DNA of 36,024 nt from Halioglobus sp. (GTDB taxonomy: Bacteria; Pseudomonadota; Gammaproteobacteria; Pseudomonadales; Halieaceae). The first letter of the stretch is position 1, and the number at the start of each line of letters is the position of its first letter. Both the position numbers and the translations under genes were made by a program. The notes under the pieces are model-generated. The model worked only from the letters and a program-made list of their open reading frames with translations, ran no database searches and was not told the origin of the DNA. The stretch is from NCBI GenBank assembly GCA_028825045.1, contig JAPKAY010000039.1, positions 1 through 36,024 of the forward strand. Reading direction: 5' to 3'. Below are positions 7,471-15,678 of this stretch, piece by piece.

Positions 7471-7848
7471 ATGATAAAACTGGTATTTTGCGTAAAACGG
7501 TTGCCCTCTGTTCCGGAGCGTGATTTTTATGATTACTGGCTCAATCAACACGGTACTTTGGTCAAATCAAAAGCTGAAGATCTCAAGATAAGGCGATATG
7601 TACAGAGCCATACTAAACACGTGGAATTCGGGGATGCTGTCTCTGCCGAGAGAGGAATGAAACAGCCGGGATTCGACGGAATTGCAGAGCTTTGGTGGGA
7701 TAGCCTTGAATCAGTTCAGGCTGCGCTGGGCACGCAAGCTGGCCAAGCAGCCGGCGCTCTTCTGGCAGAGGATGAGGCAAGGTTTATCGACATGGAAGCT
7801 TCGACCATATTTTTTACAGAAGAAAATGAAGTTGTCGCGTTTGACTGA
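7471..7848 (+). CDS. EthD domain protein (125 aa)
   Basis: The ATG at 7471 follows AAGGAG at 7459-7464. An in-frame start at 7432 would place 13 residues inside the attC-like element and was rejected. The product starts MIKLVFCVKRLPSVPERDF and continues YDYWLNQHGTLV, the conserved EthD (dimeric alpha-beta barrel) opening with YW..HG. It ends SPFD-type: STIFFTEENEVVAFD. EthD proteins accompany P450 or oxygenase systems and often act as small dimeric barrels on polyketide or aromatic intermediates. The gene is flanked by GTTATGC (7439) and TCATAAC (7894), nearly complementary cassette-type cores. Confidence 0.85.
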   Translation: MIKLVFCVKRLPSVPERDFYDYWLNQHGTLVKSKAEDLKIRRYVQSHTKHVEFGDAVSAERGMKQPGFDGIAELWWDSLESVQAALGTQAGQAAGALLAEDEARFIDMEASTIFFTEENEVVAFD

Positions 7849-7893
7849 CATTCCCACATTACCAACAAAAGCTCGCGGAACGCCACAATCCGC

Positions 7894-7945
7894 TCATAAC
7901 ACGCACAGACAGTGCGTTACCTTCGACTGCCGTATGCGGTTATAG
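7894..7945 (+). repeat. Stem-loop, possible second attC-like site
   Basis: ATAAC-A-CGCA at the left pairs with TGCGGTTAT at the right with a single extra base on the left arm, and CAGT/ACTG extends the structure inside. The outer ends are CATAAC (7895-7900) and GTTATAG (7939-7945). Bulged-base asymmetry and TAAC/GTTA ends are attC-like, but the element is short and the right core departs from GTTRRRY. Confidence 0.35.
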
Positions 7946-7983
7946 AATACCGCCTGGGGAAAATGGATTAGAATGACGTTCAA

Positions 7984-9258
7984 ATGAAAAAAAATCTGTT
8001 GTTTATGATTATCGGGGTCATGGTCGGTGCGTCATTGATGTACCTAAAAGACTTCAGGACCGATTCAACGGTAATGGTGCAAGACGGAATTGGGTTAGAA
8101 GAAACCTTTCAAGAGTTCGCAAAAGCAATCGATAGTGCAGGCTCGTTCGTACAGGCCCACAAGTGGTATGGCTCACCACAAGAGCAGGCGGAAGCTTACC
8201 GCCATATTCTGCGGGGGCTAATCGCCGCGATAGAACTCAAAGCGATGAGCGATCCAGACTTCCCCTATTTTTACGAAGTGGACCCTTTCAGTAAAGGCGG
8301 TATGGATAACGCTGATCAGCGCTATTTGACAACGATGATAAATGGCGAGGCAAGCTATAAAGTTTGGGGGAATCGCGGCACTAGTCGTCGCCTTGATTTT
8401 ACGCTCTACCAGGCGGGCTCCCCGATGGCTCCGAGTTTTGCCACTCTTTCCACCGATCAATTAATCACAGACACTAATGGTGATTTTGAGCTCTATATTG
8501 GCGGCGTACCTCAGACAAGTAATTGGCTACCGGGCAATGCCGGAACAATGCGTCTCCTAATCCGACAAATCCACTCTAACTGGTCCAATGAATCTCCGGG
8601 CCATCTACATATCGATCGTATCGATGTCGGTCGGCCGGTATACCCCGTGCTCACCAGAGAAATAATGACCGAACGGCTACGCAACGCAACCAACACGTTT
8701 GCTGAAGATTTGCGGCGTTGGCCAGAATTAAGTCGAACGCGTTTTTCAATGTTGATGCCTGCAAATCGGCTGACACCCCCTCAAGATACCGGTAAAGAAG
8801 GTGGCTTAGCTCAGCGCTGGATGGTTGGTGGCCACTTTGAGCTTTCTGAAGATGAAGCGTTGGTAATTACTGCTCACCCTACTAATGCGGCCTATCAGGG
8901 CATCCAACTGGGCCACCACTGGTGGGAGTCATTGGACTACGCCAACAGGCAAAGCAGCCTCAGCCTGGATCAGGCGCACGTTAGCTCTGATGGGGCAGTC
9001 TACTTCGTAATCAGTAATGAAGACCCCGGAGTAGCCAACTGGCTCGATGCTGAGGGATATAGCCGAGGAGTGATACTCATGCGCTACGATGGCATGCCAT
9101 CGCCACTGAGGGAGGAACAGAAGCCAGTCGCAAATTTGGTAAAACTGAATGAGTTGCGTGAGCATTTACCGGCCGACGAGCCCCGGGTATCGACCGAGCA
9201 ACGAGCAGAGACAATATCAGAGCGTCGCCGCCATGTTCAGTTGCGCTATGGTTTATAG
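7984..9258 (+). CDS. DUF1214 domain protein with N-terminal membrane anchor (424 aa)
   Basis: It starts MKKNLLFMIIGVMVGASLMYL, an uncleaved anchor or signal peptide. The C-terminal half carries the DUF1214 pattern: GGHFELSEDEALVIT, then a GHHWWESLDYANRQSS segment, DGAVYFVISNEDPG and ANWLDAEGYSRGVIL with the final RYDG. Proteins of this group occur in actinobacterial and proteobacterial catabolic loci; their biochemical role is unclear. ATG 7984 lies 39 bp after the stem-loop at 7894-7945 and 135 bp after the EthD gene. The DUF1254 partner domain that often precedes DUF1214 is not evident here. Confidence 0.82.
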   Translation: MKKNLLFMIIGVMVGASLMYLKDFRTDSTVMVQDGIGLEETFQEFAKAIDSAGSFVQAHKWYGSPQEQAEAYRHILRGLIAAIELKAMSDPDFPYFYEVDPFSKGGMDNADQRYLTTMINGEASYKVWGNRGTSRRLDFTLYQAGSPMAPSFATLSTDQLITDTNGDFELYIGGVPQTSNWLPGNAGTMRLLIRQIHSNWSNESPGHLHIDRIDVGRPVYPVLTREIMTERLRNATNTFAEDLRRWPELSRTRFSMLMPANRLTPPQDTGKEGGLAQRWMVGGHFELSEDEALVITAHPTNAAYQGIQLGHHWWESLDYANRQSSLSLDQAHVSSDGAVYFVISNEDPGVANWLDAEGYSRGVILMRYDGMPSPLREEQKPVANLVKLNELREHLPADEPRVSTEQRAETISERRRHVQLRYGL

Positions 9259-9573
9259 GGGCGCCTAAACTTAACAAGGGACTCGTTCTCTGCCGGGTTC
9301 GGGTTTCTGGATGTTGAATCGCAAAAAGAAATAGAGGACTCGGGAGATATGTTGTATAAACAGAGGCACACGATGGTTGCGAGGCCGTTGATGCTGCCCA
9401 AAGAGGGGTCTAATCAACAGTTTAAAGTTTGGGATGGTTTTTTGAGCATTCTGCTTCTGCTGGAACCGTTACCCTAAAAGCACACTGCAACCTCAATTTT
9501 TCACTCTGTCAGATAGCTGAGTGAGGGAATTAGAAATGCACTTAAACAGCCTCCTCAATAGCGGTAAATATTT
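9259..9573. other. Intergenic gap after the DUF1214 gene
   Basis: A frame without stops runs from the DUF1214 stop to a TAA near 9476 (containing MLYKQRHTMVARPLML from ATG 9349), but it has no proper Shine-Dalgarno and no recognisable product. ACTTAACAAGG at about 9267-9277 resembles an attC left end, but no complementary right core was found. No other signal is visible. Confidence 0.4.
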
Positions 9574-9885
9574 ATGAGAATGGTATATACAAACAGTAAT
9601 CGGTTTATCGTTGGCAATGCGCGGAATATCCTGGAGGCTCAAGGATTCGAACTGTTCCTGAAAAACGAGCACGCTTCCAGTGCGGTTGGCGAAATTTCCC
9701 CCTTTGATACCTGGCTCGAATTGTGGGTTGTAAACGATTCTGATTACGACCGCGCATGCAGTGCTCTGGATAACGCACTTAGCAGTGAATCCGCGCCTCC
9801 CTGGATTTGCACAGGCTGCAATGAGAAAAATGATATGTCATTTGAATTGTGCTGGAATTGTGGCCAGGAGAGGCCGCAGCAATAG
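9574..9885 (+). CDS. DUF2007 protein with C-terminal zinc ribbon (103 aa)
   Basis: The N-terminal 70 residues (MRMVYTNSNRFIVGNARNIL, LEAQGFELFLKNEHAS..WLELWVVNDSDYDRA) fit DUF2007, a ferredoxin-like putative signal-transducing domain. A short linker leads to a RanBP2-like zinc ribbon, WICTGCNEKNDMSFELCWNC, with paired CxxC motifs. This DUF2007-zinc ribbon pairing is common in gammaproteobacteria. It is cytoplasmic, with unknown partner. It is followed 12 bp later by another Cys-pair protein and then a MOSC protein, probably as one transcript. Confidence 0.85.
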   Translation: MRMVYTNSNRFIVGNARNILEAQGFELFLKNEHASSAVGEISPFDTWLELWVVNDSDYDRACSALDNALSSESAPPWICTGCNEKNDMSFELCWNCGQERPQQ

Positions 9886-9897
9886 TGTATGTAATGT

Positions 9898-10089
9898 ATG
9901 GAACTGCTTAGACATCAAAACATCAGCTGCCCCTATTGTGGCGAGGCGATCGAAATCGCCATCGACTGCTCGGTGCCGCATCAAAACTATATTGAAGACT
10001 GCCAGGTATGTTGTCGACCTATAGAATTTGATGTCACGGTAGACCATGCGGGTGACCCCACGGTGTCGGTAGCAAATGAAAATGAGTAA
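9898..10089 (+). CDS. CPXCG motif cysteine-rich protein (63 aa)
   Basis: The sequence MELLRHQNISCPYCGEAIEI, later DCQVCCRPIEFDV, matches the CPXCG small Cys-rich family (two CxxC knuckles for one metal, presumably Zn). Length is typical for the family (about 60 aa). It is cytoplasmic with unknown role. The gene lies 12 bp after the DUF2007 gene and 19 bp before the MOSC gene, all plus strand, so it is likely one operon. Confidence 0.88.
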   Translation: MELLRHQNISCPYCGEAIEIAIDCSVPHQNYIEDCQVCCRPIEFDVTVDHAGDPTVSVANENE

Positions 10090-10108
10090 ACAGAAGGCGT
10101 GAATACAC

Positions 10109-10669
10109 ATGTTTGCTAGCAAGAGCGAGTTGGAAGCTGCAATTGAGTTTATAAAATTATCTCCCAAGGACGACGGTGTTGTGCGCAAGATAGTCTGCAG
10201 ACCAACGACGGGAGAACGCATAGAACTCATGGAGGCGCAACTGGACGTAGTCGAAGGCCTCGCGGGAGACAACTGGCGCAGCAGGGGCTATCAAAAGACA
10301 CCAGGTGGCAGTGCCCATCCCGATATGCAACTGAATATTATGAATGCCCGGACAATTGCGATCATTGCCAAAAACGAGAACCGATGGCAGCTTGCCGGAG
10401 ACCAGTTTTTTATCGACCTCGACCTCAGCCACGAAAACCTTCCACCCGGAACCCAGCTGCAACTCGGCAATGCGGCAATCGAAATCACCGCCGAACCCCA
10501 TTTGGGTTGCGGCAAGTTCACCGAGCGCTTCGGACTAGACGCTGTCGGTTTTGTAAACTCGACAATAGGAAAGTCACTGAATTTGCGTGGCGTAAATGCG
10601 CGAGTGATTCAGTCTGGGAATGTGTTGCGCGGGGCAATCATCAGAAAAATAGCCGAAAATCCCGGCTAA
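10109..10669 (+). CDS. MOSC domain-containing protein (186 aa)
   Basis: A MOSC domain (the molybdenum cofactor sulfurase C-terminal type, also found in YiiM/MARC proteins). Visible hallmarks are GDQFFIDLDLSHENLPPGTQ followed by IEITAEPHLGCGKFTERFG, with the conserved Cys (C134) and the closing LRGVNARVIQSGNVLRG. Such stand-alone MOSC proteins are thought to bind or deliver Moco sulfur, but the physiological target is unknown. It is the last gene of a three-gene plus-strand group and is followed by a GC-rich hairpin (10672-10700). Confidence 0.85.
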   Translation: MFASKSELEAAIEFIKLSPKDDGVVRKIVCRPTTGERIELMEAQLDVVEGLAGDNWRSRGYQKTPGGSAHPDMQLNIMNARTIAIIAKNENRWQLAGDQFFIDLDLSHENLPPGTQLQLGNAAIEITAEPHLGCGKFTERFGLDAVGFVNSTIGKSLNLRGVNARVIQSGNVLRGAIIRKIAENPG

Positions 10670-10671
10670 AA

Positions 10672-10701
10672 CGTCCGTTTGTGCCTAACGGGCCCGGACG
10701 G
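10672..10701 (+). repeat. Hairpin plus copy of the short intergenic repeat
   Basis: CGTCCG (10672-10677) pairs with CGGACG (10695-10700), enclosing GTGCCTAACGGGCC. The sequence CCTAACGGGCCCGGACGG is close to the copy at 3379-3394 (CCTACGGGGCCGGACG). There is no T-tract, so it is not a classical terminator. GCCTAAC at 10683-10689 also fits the attC left core pattern. Confidence 0.4.
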
Positions 10702-10735
10702 AAATACAGTCGGCAGTCAAGCAGAATAGATTCGG

Positions 10736-10760
10736 GACGACGCTACGAGCGGCGTCCCTT
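10736..10760. terminator. Strong hairpin over the 3' end of the Rieske gene
   Basis: GGGACG-a-CGC and GCG-g-CGTCCC form a 9-bp stem around a TACGA loop, overlapping the stop codon of the minus-strand Rieske gene. A weak T/A tail (TTAATAT) follows on the plus strand and none on the minus strand. It lies between converging genes (MOSC and Rieske), so it probably serves as a boundary, more likely for plus-strand transcription. Confidence 0.35.
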
Positions 10761-12104
10761 AATATAATCATCAATCAACTCGTGCAACCGTGACACGCGA
10801 CTCTCCTGCCCCGCCAAGTACGCGCCCTTGTAACCTCTTGAGTGCATACCCTTCTGCTGTGCGGGGAAAATCGACATATCCTGATCGATGGTGAGCCCCA
10901 TTGACACTTCTCCGGGCTCAAATACTTCGTGCTCCACCACTGCGGCGCGCGCCACCAAACCCGCGGTCGTGCGCGCCGCATCGGTGACACCTTCGGGGGC
11001 TGGCGCATACCACCAGTTGTCGAAAAGGCATTTTTCCGGGTCAGTGGGGTGCGGCCGTGTTCGCAAAAAGTGAAACCCATCCACCCACAGCGACACTGCA
11101 AAATTGGGAAATAATGTGTAGTGGTAAGCATCGGTGAGCTGACTATCGTTCAGCCTATCGAAATAATCGTATCCACGACCGGGCCCGAGCTTACGCCGCG
11201 CTTGCTGCAAAGCCTCTCGTGTTGCCTCGCCGCGTCCGGTGAAGTCGGCCGGATCTAAACCCCATTCCCTGAGAATACCGGCCAGTGGCTCCCCTACTGC
11301 GCCTGTCTTGTCGATTGCCGGTCCGGCGTAACCACCCAGCATGATCATACGTCCGTGTCCCTCGTCAGCCATATCAAAACGCGAGGTGGTGTAGCTGGTG
11401 TCTACGCCGGAGTGAATACGTAGTTTCTCCACATCGGCACCCTTGGGGCGGTGTACCGTATTGACGTGATAAGACTCATTAAAATTGTCCATCACCACCT
11501 TCCAGTTCACTGGAGCAACCGTTGTTTTGGCCACATAGCGCTTCCAGTTCTCTACACCATACACCTCCCAATCCCCCCAGACGGGGCCCAGATATTCGCG
11601 GAGACTGACGCAATCCGGATCCATATTAATCCAGATAAAACCGGCAAACGTCTCGCAGGGAATTTCAGCTAATCTTAGCTTTCCGCAAGGATTTCCATCG
11701 GCAAAATCCTCGGGATCCTGCACGAAATCCAGCGTACCGTCAGGATTCCAGGCCCAGCTGTGGTAGGGACAGATAAAGCGTCGCACATGACCCTTCTCAT
11801 CGCTGACCAGACGATGCCCGCGATGCTGGCACACATTGTAAAAGGCTTTAATGCTGCCATCCTCCTGACGCACCATAAGAATCGACTCACGCCCGACTTC
11901 CTCCTGCTGCCAATCGCCGGGGTTGGGTATTTCGTCCTCTCGCCCCAACAATAACCAGACTTTGGTCCAGACATGCTCCCACTCCTGCTCGGCAAATTCA
12001 TGAGAACTATACCGATTACCTTCAAGCTTATGGCCACGCACCGATTGTTGCGGCCAATCCGGTAAGTCGCTTGGGAGATTGCTGGATATTTCTTGCCGGA
12101 TCAT
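10743..12104 (-). CDS. Rieske non-heme iron oxygenase alpha subunit 1 (453 aa)
   Basis: Aromatic-ring-hydroxylating-type oxygenase alpha subunit. The Rieske [2Fe-2S] ligands are C92-x-H94 (CQHRGH) and C112-x2-H115 (CPYH). The catalytic iron site is in MDNFNESYHVNTVHRP (E210, H213, H218). The C-terminal half is the typical SRPBCC-fold catalytic domain. Length is normal. No beta subunit, ferredoxin or reductase gene is nearby, so electrons must come from elsewhere or from a shared reductase. It is transcribed away from the divergent SnoaL-like gene (123 bp intergenic to its ATG). Substrate unknown; the island suggests a hydrophobic terpenoid or aromatic compound. Confidence 0.9.
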   Translation of the reverse strand: MIRQEISSNLPSDLPDWPQQSVRGHKLEGNRYSSHEFAEQEWEHVWTKVWLLLGREDEIPNPGDWQQEEVGRESILMVRQEDGSIKAFYNVCQHRGHRLVSDEKGHVRRFICPYHSWAWNPDGTLDFVQDPEDFADGNPCGKLRLAEIPCETFAGFIWINMDPDCVSLREYLGPVWGDWEVYGVENWKRYVAKTTVAPVNWKVVMDNFNESYHVNTVHRPKGADVEKLRIHSGVDTSYTTSRFDMADEGHGRMIMLGGYAGPAIDKTGAVGEPLAGILREWGLDPADFTGRGEATREALQQARRKLGPGRGYDYFDRLNDSQLTDAYHYTLFPNFAVSLWVDGFHFLRTRPHPTDPEKCLFDNWWYAPAPEGVTDAARTTAGLVARAAVVEHEVFEPGEVSMGLTIDQDMSIFPAQQKGMHSRGYKGAYLAGQESRVSRLHELIDDYIKGRRS

Positions 12105-12226
12105 CGTCTTTTTACCTCGTACTCTCTCAATCTTTTACTGTCGCATCGCGTGTCATTCTGGCGTTAGCGCGTTGCACGTATTCTGTTAAACTTTACCCTC
12201 ACCAACACTCATCTAAGGGCATTTTT

Positions 12227-12637
12227 ATGACCCGCGATTATTCCCGAGACCGCATCGAACTGCAGGATGTGATGCTCAACTACACCGCAGCCGTCGACGA
12301 GCGGGATTTTGACCGCTACCGGGCCTGTTTTGCCGACGATGTCGAAGTTGTTGGCTTTGGTACCCAGACCTATCGCGGAATCGAGAACTGGGTGCGCTAT
12401 GTCACGGAAGCTCTTGAGCAGTTCAGTACCACGCAACACATGCTGGGGCCTCAATTTGCCACCATCGAAGGCGACGTGGCGCAAACCAGAAGCGATGTTC
12501 AGGCGGTAAACTTTCTCGCTAACGGCAAGCTTAGCTTTACCCTGTGGGCAACCTACAAGAGTGCCATGCAGCACATTGATGGCCGCTGGGTGATCACCCG
12601 TCATGAAATTGTGATCTGTGGTGCAGTTACAAACTAG
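12227..12637 (+). CDS. SnoaL-like (NTF2 fold) protein (136 aa)
   Basis: The ATG at 12227 (MTRDYSRDRIELQDVMLNYT) starts a typical SnoaL-like protein: LNYTAAVDERDFDRYRACFA, then DDVEVVGFGTQTYRG, and a beta-rich end with TLWATYKS and GRWVITRHEIV. In-frame codons upstream exist only with a non-standard start and give no sensible sequence. NTF2-fold proteins serve as isomerases, dehydratases or small oxygenase subunits. Placed between two Rieske alpha subunits, it could be a degenerate beta-like partner, but no direct sign of that is visible. Its 3' end meets the converging enoyl-CoA hydratase gene 8 bp away. Confidence 0.82.
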   Translation: MTRDYSRDRIELQDVMLNYTAAVDERDFDRYRACFADDVEVVGFGTQTYRGIENWVRYVTEALEQFSTTQHMLGPQFATIEGDVAQTRSDVQAVNFLANGKLSFTLWATYKSAMQHIDGRWVITRHEIVICGAVTN

Positions 12638-12645
12638 CATCGTCC

Positions 12646-13434
12646 CTACTTCCCCTTAAACACCGGCTTTCTGCCTTCCTCGTAAGCTTTGATCGCTTCT
12701 GCATGATCCTCGCTGGGACGCGTGATCAGCATATGCGATGACACCATATCAAGGTGGGTATTCAAATCCATCGCCTGACTCTGTTTAACCGCACGCTTCA
12801 CCAGCTTCATCGCAAGCGGCGCTCGCTCTGCGATACTATGAGCAAATGCAAGAGAACGGGGCATCAGCTCATCATCGTCAAACACCTGGTTCACCATGCC
12901 GATGTTAAGCGCCTCTTCGGCAGTGATCGGCTCGGCCGAAAAGAAAAGCTCCAACGCCTTGGCCTCGCCGACAATACGCGGTAGAAAATAGGTGCCACCG
13001 TTTCCGGGCACCAGCCCAAATGCGGTGTAGCTGACTCGAAAAATAGAACTGCGGGCTGCAAAGCGTATATCGCACTGCAAGCTCACATCGACCCCAGCAC
13101 CTGAAGCCAGTCCATTCACCGCCGCGATAACCGGTTTGTCAATTTCAGCTAACTTCTTTGGAATGCGGTGTAGTCGCTCCCAGAACTGATCCTTGATTTC
13201 CGGTGGCGCTGGCATCGTGTGAGCGCCAAGTTTAGTCGTATCACCACCACGGCAAAACGCTTCGCCCGCTCCGGTGACGACAATCACCGCGACATCAGGA
13301 TTAGTGCGGCACTCTTCCAAGGCATCAACCCAGGGTGGCAGCATATCTTCGTTAATTGCATTTAATACGTCAGGTCGATTGAGCGTGATAATCGCTACCT
13401 TGTTGTCAAACTTCAGTGTTACGGGTGCACTCAT
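12646..13434 (-). CDS. Enoyl-CoA hydratase/isomerase family protein (262 aa)
   Basis: Crotonase fold: NRPDVLNAINEDM, the oxyanion-hole segment VVTGAGEAFCRGGD, AAVNGLASGAGVDVSLQCD, and GLVPGNGGTYFLPR. Aligned by eye to rat mitochondrial hydratase, the first catalytic Glu (E144, in PEI) is replaced by Tyr136 (VSYTAFG), while the second (E164) is kept as E162 in ALELFF. That points to isomerase, hydrolase or another crotonase reaction rather than a standard hydratase. The ATG overlaps the stop of the upstream Rieske gene by 4 bp (ATGA), so the two are translationally coupled and probably act on consecutive steps. Confidence 0.88.
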   Translation of the reverse strand: MSAPVTLKFDNKVAIITLNRPDVLNAINEDMLPPWVDALEECRTNPDVAVIVVTGAGEAFCRGGDTTKLGAHTMPAPPEIKDQFWERLHRIPKKLAEIDKPVIAAVNGLASGAGVDVSLQCDIRFAARSSIFRVSYTAFGLVPGNGGTYFLPRIVGEAKALELFFSAEPITAEEALNIGMVNQVFDDDELMPRSLAFAHSIAERAPLAMKLVKRAVKQSQAMDLNTHLDMVSSHMLITRPSEDHAEAIKAYEEGRKPVFKGK

Positions 13435-14831
13435 GAACCTTCTCCGGTTTCTGCACTGAGATATTTGTCGAGTGTCGCATGAAAATGGCGAATACGGACC
13501 TCCTGGTAATTAGCCAGTTCTACCTGACCTGACTGCAACGACTGAAGTCCTTTCTGGACATACGGAAGGTTGCTAAAATCCTGATCGAACACTGCGGCCA
13601 GACCAGGCTCTATGCCCGGTGTTTCTGCCAGTGTTTGATCCGCAGGGACCAATTGTATACTTGCATCTCTTGGACGTGGCTGTGACTGCGGAAAGCGCAT
13701 CAGTAACATAATCTCCATCGTGCACATTTCGTGACTGTCATTGTAGGGCAGGAAGCGATATGTCACGTTCGGGCGATAACCGGCCCACGGCGCAAAGTTA
13801 GGAAAAACCGAATACAGGATTGCATCGAGCACTTCGCTATGGGTAACGTGGAGCGTGAGATCCTGCTCATACATTTTCGAAAAACGCCGTAAGTTCATAT
13901 CGCCCAGAAACGCGCGCGCAGACACTCCCTTGGGCAAGTCAGGCAAGCCTTCCTCCGCATCTACACCGTACACGGTCAACCATTGGTGGACCGATTGCTC
14001 TTCGCTTGTACCTGGCACATGTGGACTGACCACGCCCATGGGTGTAATGGTGCGACTCACATGATCATTGAAGCAATCGTATTGGGAGTGTGAATCACCG
14101 GTATAAGGTAACAATTGTGGGTGTGTCGCGACGGTGTGAAGGGATTCGATAAATGCCTCGTGGGCGAGCTTCCAGTTGCAGCGCAACACCTTTTTAATGT
14201 GCAGTGCCTTATAGGTGTTCTCGGGTGACCAACGTTGGAAATGCTCGTCCATCACACCAAGATAGTCGAGCAGCGGTGGCGCGTTACCATCGATGTTCAC
14301 AAATACCCAGCCGCCCCAGGTATCCACGCGTAATTCCGGTAGATCGAAGTTGTTGCTGTCAATGTGTGGAAAATCCCACTGGCAGGGTGCTCCGGCAAAG
14401 CCACCGTCCAGATGCCAGCGAAAGCCGTGAAAGGGACAGGTGATATCCCGGCTGCTACCAAGGCCGGAACTCGAACCGGTTTTTAGCTGCCGACCGCGAT
14501 GGAGGCAGGCATTGGGATACGCGCGAAGGTCGCCCTCTTCGGTGCGCACCACGAACACCGACGTACCGGCAATGTCGTGCACGTAGAAATCACCGCTATC
14601 GCACAGTTCTGATACGCGGCACAACGCTTGCCACACGCGTGGCCACAATTGACGTTTCTCGAGCTCGTGATACTCCCGGGACAGATAGCGATCCACCGGG
14701 AGGGGTGCACTCCCCAAAAAAGGCTCCGTGCTGTCACGCAAGGCCCCCGGAACCGGACGCGTCTCCTCGTCCAGCAAGTCCTGATAAGAGGGCCCCGTAA
14801 AGCGTCCCGATTGTTTTACGCTTTTAATCAA
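13431..14831 (-). CDS. Rieske non-heme iron oxygenase alpha subunit 2 (466 aa)
   Basis: The second ring-hydroxylating-type alpha subunit, clearly divergent from the one at 10743. Rieske ligands are C109-x-H111 (CLHRGR) and C132-x2-H135 (CPFHGF). The mononuclear iron site lies in NWKLAHEAFIESLHTVATHP (E229, H232, H237), a variant of the usual DN..E.YH motif. An N-terminal extension of about 50 residues precedes the Rieske domain. It is the first gene of a two-gene unit with the crotonase-family gene and is divergent from the SDR at 14888 across 56 bp. Substrate unknown. Confidence 0.9.
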   Translation of the reverse strand: MIKSVKQSGRFTGPSYQDLLDEETRPVPGALRDSTEPFLGSAPLPVDRYLSREYHELEKRQLWPRVWQALCRVSELCDSGDFYVHDIAGTSVFVVRTEEGDLRAYPNACLHRGRQLKTGSSSGLGSSRDITCPFHGFRWHLDGGFAGAPCQWDFPHIDSNNFDLPELRVDTWGGWVFVNIDGNAPPLLDYLGVMDEHFQRWSPENTYKALHIKKVLRCNWKLAHEAFIESLHTVATHPQLLPYTGDSHSQYDCFNDHVSRTITPMGVVSPHVPGTSEEQSVHQWLTVYGVDAEEGLPDLPKGVSARAFLGDMNLRRFSKMYEQDLTLHVTHSEVLDAILYSVFPNFAPWAGYRPNVTYRFLPYNDSHEMCTMEIMLLMRFPQSQPRPRDASIQLVPADQTLAETPGIEPGLAAVFDQDFSNLPYVQKGLQSLQSGQVELANYQEVRIRHFHATLDKYLSAETGEGS

Positions 14832-14887
14832 TTGAGCCTCTGTGCTATTAATGGTCGTCTTTCCACACTAGAAGACAACGTGCCCCA

Positions 14888-15676
14888 ATGTTTTCCAATC
14901 CAAAATCGATCCTCATCACCGGCGCATCAAGCGGTATCGGCGCTGCTCTCGCCCGGCATTATGCAGCGCCGGACATTACCTTGTTCATCAGCGGCCGCAA
15001 CCAGGAACGCCTTGATGAAGTGGCCCGACAATGCCGCGACGCTGGCGCCTCTGTTTCTGTCTGGGTTGGCGATGTTACCGACGCCGAGGGCCTCAAGGGC
15101 TGGATTCAATCCTGCAACCATGACTTACCGCTCAACCTTGTCATCGCCAACGCCGGTGTCGCACTGGGCGCGACCGACGCTGCAGGCCTGCACCAGGCCG
15201 CTGTCGATTCATTTCGTATCAATGTTAACGGTGTTTTCAATACAATCCACCCCGCCCTGGAGCTAATGTCGGCTCGCCGACCCTATCCGGTTGGCAATGC
15301 CCAGGTGGCTGTCATGAGCTCCGTTATGGGCTACGCGGGCATGGCCCGATCACCCGCTTACTCTTCCTCCAAGGCCGCTGTTAAACATTACGGTCAGGCA
15401 CTCCGGGGGACTTTTCGCGGGCTGGGCATTGGTGTTTCTGTGATCTGCCCCGGCTATGTCAGCAGCGCCCTGACCCGCCGCAACAGTTCTCATATGCCAT
15501 TTCTGATCAGCGCTGAGAAAGCTGCTGCCATCATCGCGAGCGGTCTGGCGCACAACAAGGCACGCATTACTTTTCCGTGGCAGATGGTTTTAATTACTCG
15601 CTTTGCCATCAACCTGCCGGGGTTTCTCGTCGACCGGATCAACAAACCCTGGGGCGTGCCGCGCCTGAAAGACTGA
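14888..15676 (+). CDS. Short-chain dehydrogenase/reductase 1 (262 aa)
   Basis: A classical SDR with TGASSGIG (residues 11-18), NAG (88-90), a catalytic Ser near 144 (MSSVMGYAG) and Y158-x3-K162 (YSSSK), followed by PGYVSSALT. The Arg of SGRNQERLDE after beta-strand 2 suggests NADP(H) preference. A hydrophobic C-terminal region (TRFAINLPGFLVDRI) may give membrane association. It probably interconverts an alcohol and a ketone or aldehyde in the island's pathway. It is divergent from Rieske 2, and its stop is 2 bp from the stop of the converging carotenoid oxygenase. Confidence 0.9.
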   Translation: MFSNPKSILITGASSGIGAALARHYAAPDITLFISGRNQERLDEVARQCRDAGASVSVWVGDVTDAEGLKGWIQSCNHDLPLNLVIANAGVALGATDAAGLHQAAVDSFRINVNGVFNTIHPALELMSARRPYPVGNAQVAVMSSVMGYAGMARSPAYSSSKAAVKHYGQALRGTFRGLGIGVSVICPGYVSSALTRRNSSHMPFLISAEKAAAIIASGLAHNKARITFPWQMVLITRFAINLPGFLVDRINKPWGVPRLKD

Positions 15677-15678
15677 CC

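Noticed and set aside
9349..9477. 42-codon ORF (MLYKQRHTMVARP..)
   Set aside because: Shine-Dalgarno too close to the start and no recognisable similarity.
14628..15266. 212-codon plus-strand frame
   Set aside because: Overlaps the N-terminus of Rieske 2 antisense and SDR 1 in another frame. The product shows no domain.
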